64,000 bases of DNA, taken from the NCBI RefSeq assembly GCF_037154085.1, contig NZ_JBANRM010000001.1, positions 930,001 to 994,000 on the forward strand, given 5' to 3'. The stretch is from Andeanibacterium fulvum (GTDB lineage Bacteria > Pseudomonadota > Alphaproteobacteria > Sphingomonadales > Sphingomonadaceae). The notes below the pieces were generated by a model that saw only the letters and a program-made list of their open reading frames with translations, did no database searches and was not told the DNA's origin. Below, one piece after another: positions 1 through 6,966 of this stretch (its first letter is position 1; the number at the start of each line of letters is the position of its first letter). Position numbers and translations under genes: made by a program.

Positions 1-229
1 GGACGGACTTACCGGCTGGAAGTGGAAATGGCGCGTCGGGCTCTATCTTGTCGGGCGCCCAGGCGTGCTGCGCTGCATCTTTCCCGGCTGGCTGGCGTAT
101 TTTCTGCCCGGCTTCCACCCATGGAAGACCGACGACCGCGCGCTTATCCAGCTTTATGACAGCGAATATCCGGACGCGGTGATGCCCGATACGGCAGCGC
201 CTTTCCGCGAGGCTTCCGCCGCCGCTTGA
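1..229 (+). CDS. Metal-dependent hydrolase (PF10118-like), C-terminal part
   Basis: Only the last 75 codons are present; the gene starts before the window and ends with TGA at 227-229. The visible part reads GWKWKWRVGLYLVGRPGVLR, then a run rich in aromatic residues (FPGWLAYFLPGFHPWKTDD), which fits the C-terminus of the predicted metal-dependent hydrolase family PF10118/COG3687. The metal ligands would lie in the missing N-terminal part, so activity cannot be judged. The gene converges with the acetyltransferase gene that follows, and the two are separated by a palindromic element. The substrate is not known. Confidence 0.7.
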   Translation, partial: DGLTGWKWKWRVGLYLVGRPGVLRCIFPGWLAYFLPGFHPWKTDDRALIQLYDSEYPDAVMPDTAAPFREASAAA

Positions 230-241
230 GGCGATTTCGCG

Positions 242-304
242 CGCGAGCGCGACCCCCGCTCACACTGAAGCGAGTTTCAGGGAGAGGGGGTCAGGCCGCT
301 CGCG
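242..304. repeat. Palindromic repeat between convergent genes
   Basis: The outer arms CGCGAGCG (242-249) and CGCTCGCG (297-304) are perfect inverse complements. Inner arms GACCCCC (251-257) and GGGGGTC (286-292) pair as well. The loop region carries a further small hairpin (CTGAA/TTCAG). The right arm contains the stop codon (291-293) and the last three sense codons of the acetyltransferase gene. It may act as a terminator-like structure for both flanking genes, but there is no T-run. Confidence 0.75.
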
Positions 305-845
305 GCATCATGGCAGGATCGTCACCGCCTACACAGCCATCCAGTTCGGTGACGAACTCGATGGCCGAAAGGTCGGCGCCCCGGCCAAGGCTATGGATCG
401 TGCGGACCCGCCCGGTCGGAACAAAGCCCGCCTTGCGCAGCACGCGCCCGGATGCCGGATTATCGACCGCGTGGCAGCTGTGGACGCGCCTGTGGCCCAG
501 CGAACTGGCAATCGACAGCACTGCCCGCGCCGCTTCCGTGGCGAAGCCCCTGCCCCACCAGTCGCGCGCGATCCAGTAACCGATCTCGAGCCCGTGCTCC
601 TCCTCATGCAGGCCGCAGGAACCGATGATCGGGCTGCCGCCGGCGCCGGGAAGCGTCACCAGAAATGAAGGGAGCCTGGGATTGGCAGGCCGCGACAGCC
701 AGCTTTCGGCGTCTTCCCGCCGATAGGGCCACGGCACCCGGGCAAGATTCCGGACGATCGCCTCATCGGCGATCCGAACCGTCAACTCGCCCGCATCTTC
801 CAGCCAGCCCGGCCTGAGCAGCAATCTTTCGCTACGGTGAAACAT
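291..845 (-). CDS. GNAT family N-acetyltransferase, RimJ/RimL type
   Basis: This 184-residue protein fits the RimJ/RimL branch of acetyl-CoA-dependent N-acetyltransferases. It opens with the usual SERLLLRP strand. The acetyl-CoA pyrophosphate-binding segment is seen at residues 94-105 (RDWWGRGFATEA), followed by the conserved N-x-AS-x-R-x-L-x-KxGF element at 129-141. The acceptor (protein N-terminus or small molecule) cannot be read from sequence. The start is ATG at 845; no other gene is close upstream, so it is probably transcribed alone. Its last codons (PRAA-stop) lie in a palindromic repeat, which suggests that the native C-terminus was replaced or trimmed by the element. Confidence 0.85.
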   Translation of the reverse strand: MFHRSERLLLRPGWLEDAGELTVRIADEAIVRNLARVPWPYRREDAESWLSRPANPRLPSFLVTLPGAGGSPIIGSCGLHEEEHGLEIGYWIARDWWGRGFATEAARAVLSIASSLGHRRVHSCHAVDNPASGRVLRKAGFVPTGRVRTIHSLGRGADLSAIEFVTELDGCVGGDDPAMMPRAA

Positions 846-952
846 GGCATTCTCCTCTCACGCTGCCACGCCCCACTGATTGCGGAACGTGACAGGACTA
901 TTGCCGAAAGCACAAGCTTTTCGGCCAAGCGTTGCGAGGGAGACGTGAAATG

Positions 953-986
953 AAAAGAGGGAGACGGGCTGGGCCCCTCTCCCTCT
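953..986 (-). terminator. Rho-independent terminator of rplU-rpmA
   Basis: Read on the minus strand, a 9-bp stem AGAGGGAGA/TCTCCCTCT (978-986 pairing with 956-964) is followed by TTTT. It lies about 65 bases after the rpmA stop codon. Confidence 0.75.
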
Positions 987-1050
987 GACGGCCGGATTCA
1001 GACTCCGGCGGGGCCATCCCGTAGGACGGCCCTTTCAATGAACCGTCCGC

Positions 1051-1320
1051 TTATTCGGCGGCTTCAGCCATTACGTCCACAGAGACGTATTTGCGGCCGA
1101 GCTTGCCGTCGTGGAATCGCACGCGACCTTCCGCGAGCGCGAACAGGGTGTGATCCTTGCCCATGCCAACATTGACGCCCGGATAGACGCGGGTACCGCG
1201 CTGACGGATGATGATGTTGCCGCCGATCACTTCCTGACCGCCGAACTTCTTCACGCCAAGGCGACGGCCCGCCGAGTCGCGGCCGTTACGGGACGAACCG
1301 CCTGCTTTTTTATGTGCCAT
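1051..1320 (-). CDS. rpmA: 50S ribosomal protein L27
   Basis: The 89-residue protein begins MAHKKAGGSSRNGRDS, the conserved N-terminus of bL27 that reaches the peptidyl transferase centre. There is no cleavable N-terminal extension of the Firmicutes type. The central GGNIIIRQRGT block is also typical. The gene lies 25 bases after rplU in the same orientation, the usual rplU-rpmA operon, and is followed by a strong terminator. Length agrees with the family (about 85-90 residues). Confidence 0.97.
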   Translation of the reverse strand: MAHKKAGGSSRNGRDSAGRRLGVKKFGGQEVIGGNIIIRQRGTRVYPGVNVGMGKDHTLFALAEGRVRFHDGKLGRKYVSVDVMAEAAE

Positions 1321-1345
1321 CTCGTCTTACTCCGTAACTCGGGAC

Positions 1346-1768
1346 TTATTCCTGATCCGCCTTCTTGGCGGCGGGCTTCTTGGCAGCAGCCTTCTTCGGC
1401 GCGGCCTCAGCGGCGGGAGCGGCTTCTTCAGCCTTCGGCGCGGCAGCCTTCTTGGCAGCCGGAGCCTTGCCTTCGCCAACGGCGAGGATGCGCAGCAGGG
1501 TCATCTGCTGACGGTGACCGTTGCGGCGGCGATAGTTGTGGCGGCGGCGCTTCTTGAACACCATCACCTTTTCGCTCTTCGCCTGGGCGATGATTTCGGC
1601 CGACACCGTCACCTTGCCGGCATCGCTCAGTTCACCGCCGTCACCGGCGAGAAGAACGTCACCCAGCACGATCGTGTCACCGGCTTCGCCAGCGAGCTTT
1701 TCAACCGCGATCTTGTCTCCGGCGGCAACCCGATACTGCTTGCCGCCCGTGCGCACTACTGCGAACAT
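1346..1768 (-). CDS. rplU: 50S ribosomal protein L21 with long Ala/Lys tail
   Basis: Residues 1-99 are a normal bL21 (MFAVVRTGGKQYRV start; RRRHNYRRRNGHRQ RNA-binding patch). Residues 100-140 form a low-complexity tail of Ala, Lys, Pro and Glu, similar in composition to histone H1 tails. The start at 1768 is chosen because MFAVVRTGG is the family N-terminus; an in-frame ATG five codons earlier (1783) is possible. The promoter at 1889-1917 leaves a leader of more than 100 bases. Such C-terminal tails are common on L21 in some alphaproteobacteria and are likely disordered on the ribosome surface. Confidence 0.95.
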   Translation of the reverse strand: MFAVVRTGGKQYRVAAGDKIAVEKLAGEAGDTIVLGDVLLAGDGGELSDAGKVTVSAEIIAQAKSEKVMVFKKRRRHNYRRRNGHRQQMTLLRILAVGEGKAPAAKKAAAPKAEEAAPAAEAAPKKAAAKKPAAKKADQE

Positions 1769-1856
1769 GGTACCTGCATCCATTCTACTGCTGTGCCGCC
1801 CCGCCTTTTAACCGAAATCCGGAAAACCGAATCTCGAGCATTGAGCGACGCGCCGC

Positions 1857-1874
1857 GCGCCCCCGGAAGGGCGC
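1857..1874 (-). promoter_or_regulatory. Hairpin in the rplU leader
   Basis: A perfect 6-bp stem (GCGCCC/GGGCGC) with a 6-base loop lies just after the predicted transcription start of rplU. It could have an autoregulatory role, but no known L21 leader motif was recognised. Confidence 0.35.
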
Positions 1875-1888
1875 CGGAAAGATGGGTG

Positions 1889-1917
1889 CCGTTAGTAGAA
1901 GCGCCCCTTCCTGTCAA
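1889..1917 (-). promoter_or_regulatory. Promoter of rplU-rpmA
   Basis: On the minus strand TTGACA (1912-1917) is followed after 17 bases by TAACGG (1889-1894). The same TTGAC/TAANNG pattern occurs before tRNA-Val, thrC, serC and purA. Confidence 0.6.
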
Positions 1918-1980
1918 CGCCGCAGAGCCGCATTTCTCAAGACGCTGGAAAGGTATGCCCACCATGCTATGGCTCCGCGC

Positions 1981-2493
1981 ATGACCTCACGCCAGTTTGC
2001 CCTGCCCCTCCTTACCGCCGCCGCGCTTGCCCTGGCGGGATGCGCGAAAGACGATGGCGTCTATCCTTCTCTCGCCATCCGCGAGGCGGAACGGGTGAGC
2101 GGTGTGTTCCGACCGGTGGAGGCAGAGCCCTTCGTTCCTGCGCCTCAGGGCCCGGAAACGCTGGATCGCGTGCAGCGGCTGCGCAGCGAAGCGCAAGAGA
2201 CGCACAAGCGCTTCCTGGTCGCGGCCGAAAAGGCGCGCGGTCCGGTGGTCGCAGCACGCGGCGCGACAAATGGCGCCGAACAATGGTCGGTGGCACAGGT
2301 GGCGCTGGCCGATCTTACGGGCATCCGCAGCGAAACGATGATCCCGCTGGCCGAACTCGACCTGCTTTTTGTTGAGGGCCAGAACGAGGGAAAAGAACTG
2401 GCCGAAGTCGAATCGGCCCGCGCCGATGTCGAAAAACTCATCGCCGAAGAAGACCGGCTGCTCGATTCGCTCAATTCCCAGGTCGCTGACTGA
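1981..2493 (+). CDS. Uncharacterised lipoprotein
   Basis: The 170-residue product has a signal peptide (MTSRQFALPLLTAAALALAG) ending in a lipobox with Cys at residue 21, so it should be a membrane-anchored lipoprotein. The rest is helical and charged (many Glu, Arg and Ala), with likely coiled-coil segments from about residue 50 onward, and has no recognised domain. The ATG at 1981 is chosen because it places the signal peptide at the N-terminus. It is divergent from rplU and convergent with moaE. A function in envelope structure is only inference. Confidence 0.75.
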   Translation: MTSRQFALPLLTAAALALAGCAKDDGVYPSLAIREAERVSGVFRPVEAEPFVPAPQGPETLDRVQRLRSEAQETHKRFLVAAEKARGPVVAARGATNGAEQWSVAQVALADLTGIRSETMIPLAELDLLFVEGQNEGKELAEVESARADVEKLIAEEDRLLDSLNSQVAD

Positions 2494-2502
2494 CCGCAGC
2501 CG

Positions 2503-2952
2503 TCAGCGCTGCTGCCAACGTGCGAGATCCGAGTGATCTTGCGCACGCGGCTCGATCCAGTGCCAGCCGTCGGCGCGCTTTTCCCGTTTCCAGAACCAGG
2601 CATCGCTCTTGAGGTGATCCATGGCGAAATCCACCGCCTCGATCGCGGCCCGGCGATGGCGCGCGGCGGCCACGGCCAGCACGATCGGCTCGCCCGGGGC
2701 CAGCACACCCACCCGGTGAGTCAGCAAAATGCCCGCCAACTCGAATCGGGCCAGCGCGGCATCCGCCAGGGCTTCCATGCCCGGCAGGGTCAGCGGCTCG
2801 TAATGAAAAAGCTCCAGTGCTTCGCAGCCATCGGTGGGGCGGACCTTGCCCACGAAAGCCGCAACGCCGCCAGCCTCGGCATGGACAGCGGAAAAGGCAT
2901 CTATCTCCGCGCCGGGATCGAATGGCTCGGCGAGCAGGCGCACATCGCGCAT
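2503..2952 (-). CDS. moaE: Molybdopterin synthase catalytic subunit MoaE
   Basis: MoaE forms a heterotetramer with MoaD and inserts two sulfurs into precursor Z (cPMP) to make molybdopterin. The active-site region is seen near the C-terminus as HLKSDAWFWKREKRADG, with the lysines used by the family. The start is set at 2952 (MRDVRLLAEP), one base after the moaD stop codon (2954-2956), rather than at an upstream codon inside moaD. The 149-residue length is normal. It is the last gene of moaA-moaD-moaE on the minus strand. Confidence 0.94.
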   Translation of the reverse strand: MRDVRLLAEPFDPGAEIDAFSAVHAEAGGVAAFVGKVRPTDGCEALELFHYEPLTLPGMEALADAALARFELAGILLTHRVGVLAPGEPIVLAVAAARHRRAAIEAVDFAMDHLKSDAWFWKREKRADGWHWIEPRAQDHSDLARWQQR

Positions 2953-2953
2953 C

Positions 2954-3217
2954 TCAGCCCCCGCTGACGGGAGGAAGGAAGGCCACCTCGTCCCCATCCT
3001 TCGCGGCGAGCGCAGCCTTGTCCTTCAGCAATTCGCCATTGATTGCGATTCGCACCTTTTCTCCCGCCACGGCGGCGGAAAGAGCGGGAGAACTCCAGAC
3101 TTCCAGCCAGGCGAGCAGATCGGTCCAGTCGACCACGCCATCGGCTTCGGCGAAAATGCGCTCATGCGTACCGGCGAGATCGGCAAGCTTGCCGAGGAAG
3201 ACGAACTTCACTGCCAT
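2954..3217 (-). CDS. moaD: Molybdopterin synthase sulfur carrier subunit MoaD
   Basis: A ubiquitin-like small protein of 87 residues that ends in Gly-Gly (PPVSGG), the C-terminus that is adenylated and thiocarboxylated before sulfur transfer to cPMP in the MoaE active site. It starts MAVKFVFLGKLAD, a typical beta-grasp strand. The gene sits 4 bases after moaA and one base before moaE. The adenylating enzyme MoeB and the later steps (MoeA, Mog) are not in the window. Confidence 0.93.
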   Translation of the reverse strand: MAVKFVFLGKLADLAGTHERIFAEADGVVDWTDLLAWLEVWSSPALSAAVAGEKVRIAINGELLKDKAALAAKDGDEVAFLPPVSGG

Positions 3218-3221
3218 CGGA

Positions 3222-4235
3222 TCAGCCGCCCGTCAGCGACATGTGGCGCGGCAGGGCCGGAGCGGAGCCGCGTTCGATGCGGAAATTGTGCTTCTCCGGC
3301 TTGATCCGCATCAGCAGATCGAGCGCTTCGGAGAGATTCCGTTCCGGATCGTCAGACCGCAGAGCCGCACGCAGATCCACCTGCTCCGACCCGCCGAGAC
3401 AGGCATAGAGCTGGCCAGTGGCGGTGACGCGGATGCGGTTGCAGCCGGCGCAGAAATTATTGGTCAGCGGCGTAATGAAGCCCAGCCGCCCGCCGGTTTC
3501 GGCCACATCGACATAGCGCGACGGGCCGCCGGTGGTCGCGTCTGTGGGAAGCAGCGTCCAGCGCTTTTCCAGTTCGTCGCGGACAACCGGGAGCGGCAGG
3601 TAGTGATCCACCCGCTCTTCCTCCACCTCGCCCAGCGGCATGGTCTCGATCAGCGTGATGTCATGGCCCTGCGCATGGGCCCATTCGATGAGGAAGGGGA
3701 TTTCCTCCTGATTGAGGCCCTTCAGCGCGACGGTGTTGAGCTTGACCTTCAGCCCGGCCTCGCGTGCGGCGGCAATGCCGCGCAGCACGTCGTTCAGCTT
3801 GTCACGGCGGGAGAGGCGCTGGAACAGTTCTCCATCCATCGTGTCGAGCGAGACGTTGATCCGCCGCACACCCGCAGCGGCCAGATCATCCGCAAACTGT
3901 TCAAGCTGCGTGCCATTGGTGGTGAGGGTCAGTTCTTCCAGCCCATCGCCCAGCTTGCGGCCCAGCGCGCGAACCAGTTCGATCACGTCGCGCCGCACCA
4001 GCGGCTCGCCCCCGGTCAGGCGAATCTTGGTGATGCCGCGATCGATAAAGCCCAATGCCAGCCTGTGCAGTTCTTCCAGGCTCAGCACATCCTTGCGCGG
4101 CAGGAAGGTCATCTTCTCCGGCATGCAATAGGTGCAGCGCAGATCGCACCGGTCCGTCACCGAGAGGCGCAGATAGGTGATCCGCCGGTTGAAGGCGTCC
4201 ACCAGTGGGGCCGAAGAAGTGCTCACGAGTGTCAT
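3222..4235 (-). CDS. moaA: GTP 3',8-cyclase MoaA
   Basis: A radical SAM enzyme that rearranges GTP to 3',8-cH2GTP, the first step of molybdenum cofactor synthesis. The SAM cluster motif CDLRCTYC has cysteines at 30, 34 and 37. The second cluster is in the C-terminal part (CAGCNRIRVTATGQLYAC). The protein ends in Gly-Gly, which the family needs for activity. At 337 residues it has full length. It follows the 116-residue protein and folB, so pterin-related genes of both folate and molybdopterin synthesis share a transcription unit. Confidence 0.97.
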   Translation of the reverse strand: MTLVSTSSAPLVDAFNRRITYLRLSVTDRCDLRCTYCMPEKMTFLPRKDVLSLEELHRLALGFIDRGITKIRLTGGEPLVRRDVIELVRALGRKLGDGLEELTLTTNGTQLEQFADDLAAAGVRRINVSLDTMDGELFQRLSRRDKLNDVLRGIAAAREAGLKVKLNTVALKGLNQEEIPFLIEWAHAQGHDITLIETMPLGEVEEERVDHYLPLPVVRDELEKRWTLLPTDATTGGPSRYVDVAETGGRLGFITPLTNNFCAGCNRIRVTATGQLYACLGGSEQVDLRAALRSDDPERNLSEALDLLMRIKPEKHNFRIERGSAPALPRHMSLTGG

Positions 4236-4241
4236 ATAGCA

Positions 4242-4592
4242 CTAATTCGGGAAATTGCCTGCCTCGCGATTCCCGGCAGCGGGATCGACGGGCAGAAGCT
4301 GGCCGGTAATGCCCGGCGCATGAGCAAGCCATTGCAGCACGGCCTCGACCGCCTCGCCTTCCGGCCCTTCCACACCGTTGACGCGCTTGGGCGCGGCTTC
4401 GCGGGCAAGATCGGCAATGGCGGCCTTGCGCCAGCCGGTGTGGTCATAGGGCGCTTCGGGAAAGACCAGCGCCAGCGCCTCGGCGCCGCTGGCCAGTTCC
4501 TTGCGGACCGCAGGCAGGTATCGCGCATGAAAGGCCGCCGCGGCATCGAGCGCCGCTTCGGGCAGGCCCTGAATGCGCAGCACGGCCTGCAT
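4242..4592 (-). CDS. Small Rossmann-type protein, shortened SDR-like
   Basis: A 116-residue protein with no confident function. Its C-terminus (APGITGQLLPVDPAAG) resembles the tail of short-chain dehydrogenases such as the pteridine reductase FolM (TGQ-x-x-x-VDGG). The N-terminal GxxxGxG nucleotide motif and the YxxxK catalytic pair of SDRs are absent. The start codon overlaps the folB stop codon (ATGA at 4592), and moaA follows after 6 bases. It may be a remnant or a non-catalytic partner in pterin metabolism; this is inference from context. Confidence 0.65.
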   Translation of the reverse strand: MQAVLRIQGLPEAALDAAAAFHARYLPAVRKELASGAEALALVFPEAPYDHTGWRKAAIADLAREAAPKRVNGVEGPEGEAVEAVLQWLAHAPGITGQLLPVDPAAGNREAGNFPN

Positions 4593-4969
4593 CAGGCGGA
4601 CCGGCGCTGCCGCGTGAGCGTGATGCCGATCTGCTCGTTCGCCTCGCTCAGCGCGAGCTTCACGATCTTGACCACGACTTCCTCCACGCGCTCGTCGCGC
4701 AGGAACAGCGTGTCGCAGATATGCTCCGCCACGGCTTCGATCAGCTGATAGTGGCGGGAATCGCCCAGCGCTTCCGAAGCGGCGAACTTCAGGTCCATGT
4801 AATTGAGACTCGCATCGAGCGGCGTTTCCGGCTCGTAACGATCCGCCGCCTTGAGCTTCACCCGCAGGCTGAAGCGCAAAGGCTGGGCTTTGCCGGTCTC
4901 TTCCGAATAGATCCCGGTGAGCACGTCATGTTCGAAATCGGCGACTTCGAGGTAAAGGCTGTCAGACAT
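4592..4969 (-). CDS. folB: Dihydroneopterin aldolase
   Basis: FolB cleaves 7,8-dihydroneopterin to 6-hydroxymethyl-dihydropterin and glycolaldehyde in folate synthesis. The 125-residue product shows the family T-fold pattern: the EHDVLTGIYSEE segment with the substrate-binding Glu, and VVVKIVKLAL with the conserved Lys near the C-terminus. The ATG at 4969 (MSDSLYLEV) is preferred over an in-frame start 12 codons upstream because it matches the family N-terminus. It heads the unit folB - 116-residue protein - moaA - moaD - moaE. Confidence 0.9.
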   Translation of the reverse strand: MSDSLYLEVADFEHDVLTGIYSEETGKAQPLRFSLRVKLKAADRYEPETPLDASLNYMDLKFAASEALGDSRHYQLIEAVAEHICDTLFLRDERVEEVVVKIVKLALSEANEQIGITLTRQRRSA

Positions 4970-5048
4970 CGTTGCCCTGCTTACGAATTTGCGCGCCCTT
5001 CGCACCGGAACGCGTCGATGTCCAGCATCGCACCCGCAATTTGGTCCG

Positions 5049-5852
5049 TCAGGCGGAATGCGGCCGGCGGTAAATCAGCCAGTAGACCAGCGCCACCAGC
5101 ACCCCGCCGCCCACGATATTGCCCGCCGTCACGAGTGCGAGATTGGCCGCCAGCCCCGCCATGTCGAACAGGCCCGAATGAAGCATGGCAACCGGGATCA
5201 GATACATGTTGGCCACCGAATGCTCGAAGCCGAGCACCACGAAGGCGGTGATCGGAAAGAGGATGACCAGCACCTTGCCCGAGACATTGTGGGCCGCAAG
5301 GCACATCCACACTGCCAGGCAGACGAGGACATTGCACAATATGCCGCGTGCGAAGGCTTCCACCGGATCGAGCGCGAGCTTGGCATCGGCGATTGACAGG
5401 GCGGTTGCCGCGACGGCCCCGTCGCCCATGTCCAGAACGCCGGACAGATGCACCAGAAGCGCCGTGCCGACCGCACCCACCAGATTGCCGAACCAAACGA
5501 TCGCCCAGTTACGCAGCAAGGCGGCGGTGGTGATCTTCCCGCTCGCCCGGGCGAGCACAATCAGGCTGTTGCCGGTGAACAGTTCCGCCCCGCCGACAAT
5601 CACCAGCACCAGCCCGAGCGAAAAGGCCATGCCGCCGAGCAGCCGGGTGGGCCCGAAGCCCAGTTCGCTGCCAGTGACGACCGCCGTGTAGAACATTGCG
5701 CCGAAGGCGATGAAGGCTCCGGCCAGGACGGCCAGAGTGAAGGTTTCGATAAACCCGAGCGCGACCTTGCGAACCCCGACCTCTTCCACCAGTGCCGCGA
5801 TCCGCGCCGGAGGCACGACATCGAGCGGATGAGGCTCGGGAGTTCCGCTCAC
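5049..5852 (-). CDS. Formate/nitrite transporter family channel
   Basis: A 267-residue membrane protein with six predicted helices, fitting the FNT family (FocA/NirC), pentameric channels for formate, nitrite or related small anions. The internal repeat is seen as GAELFTGNSL and the later GFEHSVANMYLIP block; in FNT proteins these two half-helix loops form the pore constriction, and the His in the second is conserved. No formate or nitrite enzyme gene is near, so the ion is not resolved. The start overlaps the stop of the preceding methyltransferase gene (ATGA), which suggests translational coupling. Confidence 0.88.
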   Translation of the reverse strand: MSGTPEPHPLDVVPPARIAALVEEVGVRKVALGFIETFTLAVLAGAFIAFGAMFYTAVVTGSELGFGPTRLLGGMAFSLGLVLVIVGGAELFTGNSLIVLARASGKITTAALLRNWAIVWFGNLVGAVGTALLVHLSGVLDMGDGAVAATALSIADAKLALDPVEAFARGILCNVLVCLAVWMCLAAHNVSGKVLVILFPITAFVVLGFEHSVANMYLIPVAMLHSGLFDMAGLAANLALVTAGNIVGGGVLVALVYWLIYRRPHSA

Positions 5853-6844
5853 TCGGCGCGAGTCCAGCGCGCGAAGATCGCCGTGGGCAGCAGGCGCCCA
5901 TCCGGCCCGTCTTCCCGCACGGCCAGGTCGCCATGTTCGATCCGGCCCGGCAGGCCTGCGAAATACTCCATCAGCAGCCCCGCCAGCGACAGGCTCGACA
6001 TGCGCACGGCATAGGCGGTGAGGAACAGGAAGCTACTGTCTTCGTCCAGCAGGCTGCGGCAATCGGCGATCAGCGGAGCGAGATGCTCCTCGATCCGCCA
6101 GGTTTCCCCGCCCGGCCCGCGCCCAAATTTGGGTGGGTCGAGAATGATCCCGTCATAGCGCCTGCCGCGCCGCACCTCGCGCGCGGTAAACTTGGCGGCA
6201 TCGTCCACCAGCCAGCGCACCGGGCGGTCCTGCATCTCCGAAAGAAAGGCGTTTTCCCGCGCCGCCGCGACCGATTTCTTGCTGGCGTCCACATGCGTGA
6301 CAGGGCCGCACTTGCTCAGCGCCAGTGTGCCCACGCCGGTATAGCCGAAAAGGTTGAGGGTCGAAGATCCTCCCCCATCGGGGGAGGTGGCAGGCGCGCC
6401 AGCGCCTGACGGTGGGGGCGTGCCCGAATGCAATCCCCCTCCACCGTCCTGCGGACGGTCCCCCTCCCCCGCTGGGGGAGGAGCAATCAGTTGCCCGCGC
6501 ATCCAGTGCCATACCGGCGCCATGTCCGGGAAGAAACCGAGATGGCGGAAGGGCGTGCATTGCGCGGTAAAGCGCACTTCTTCCCATTCCAGCGGCCAGC
6601 CTTCGCGCGGCACTTCGCGGAAGAAATGCCAGCGCCCGCCGCCATCCTCGTCCGAACCGGGCACGAATTCGCCATCCGCGTCCCACTCCGCAAGGCGCGG
6701 GGTCCACATGGCCTGCGGCTCCGGCCGGATGAAGCGGAACGGACCGTAGCGCTCCAGCTTGCGGCCATGGCCGCTATCGACCAGCCCGTAATCGGCCCAG
6801 CCCTCGCCCGCCAGGATCAGGGGATCAAGTGCGAGATCTGCCAC
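5849..6844 (-). CDS. Class I SAM-dependent rRNA methyltransferase-like protein with in-frame insert
   Basis: A 331-residue protein of the RlmI/RlmK-like class. The AdoMet-binding motif LNLFGYTGVGTLALS (about residues 163-177) and the catalytic-loop motif IILDPPKFGRG are intact. Between the N-terminal part and motif I, residues 121-160 (starting APPPAGEGDR, ending PDGGGS) are Gly/Pro-rich and encoded by a palindromic repeat pair (6369-6481). Relatives usually have only a short linker there, so the repeat appears to have entered the gene without breaking the frame. The start is GTG at 6844 with a good ribosome site (GGAGG, 8-base spacing). Confidence 0.85.
   Translation of the reverse strand: MADLALDPLILAGEGWADYGLVDSGHGRKLERYGPFRFIRPEPQAMWTPRLAEWDADGEFVPGSDEDGGGRWHFFREVPREGWPLEWEEVRFTAQCTPFRHLGFFPDMAPVWHWMRGQLIAPPPAGEGDRPQDGGGGLHSGTPPPSGAGAPATSPDGGGSSTLNLFGYTGVGTLALSKCGPVTHVDASKKSVAAARENAFLSEMQDRPVRWLVDDAAKFTAREVRRGRRYDGIILDPPKFGRGPGGETWRIEEHLAPLIADCRSLLDEDSSFLFLTAYAVRMSSLSLAGLLMEYFAGLPGRIEHGDLAVREDGPDGRLLPTAIFARWTRAE
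6369..6481. repeat. GGGGAGG-type palindromic pair inside a coding sequence
   Basis: Two 19-base hairpins, CCTCCCCCATCGGGGGAGG (6369-6387) and CCTCCCCCGCTGGGGGAGG (6463-6481), flank a pair of inverted GGTGGGGG/CCCCCTCCACC segments. The same element pair lies at 50669-50809. Here it is wholly within the methyltransferase gene and read in frame. Confidence 0.85.
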
Positions 6845-6861
6845 TCTGCGTTCCTCCCTTC

Positions 6862-6960
6862 ACCCGTTCGCCCTGAGCTTGTCGAAGGGCAGCCTTTCAC
6901 TTCACCGTCACGCCTGACTTCAGGAACGAAGGACTGTCCTTCGACAAGCTCAGGACGGGC
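6862..6960. repeat. CTGAGCTTGTCGAAGG repeat, inverted pair
   Basis: CCCTGAGCTTGTCGAAGGG near 6870-6889 and its inverse CCTTCGACAAGCTCAGG near 6938-6955 form an inverted pair between thrC and the methyltransferase gene. A single copy of the same family lies after ruvX (22904-22933). Confidence 0.8.
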
Positions 6961-6966
6961 GGCCTG

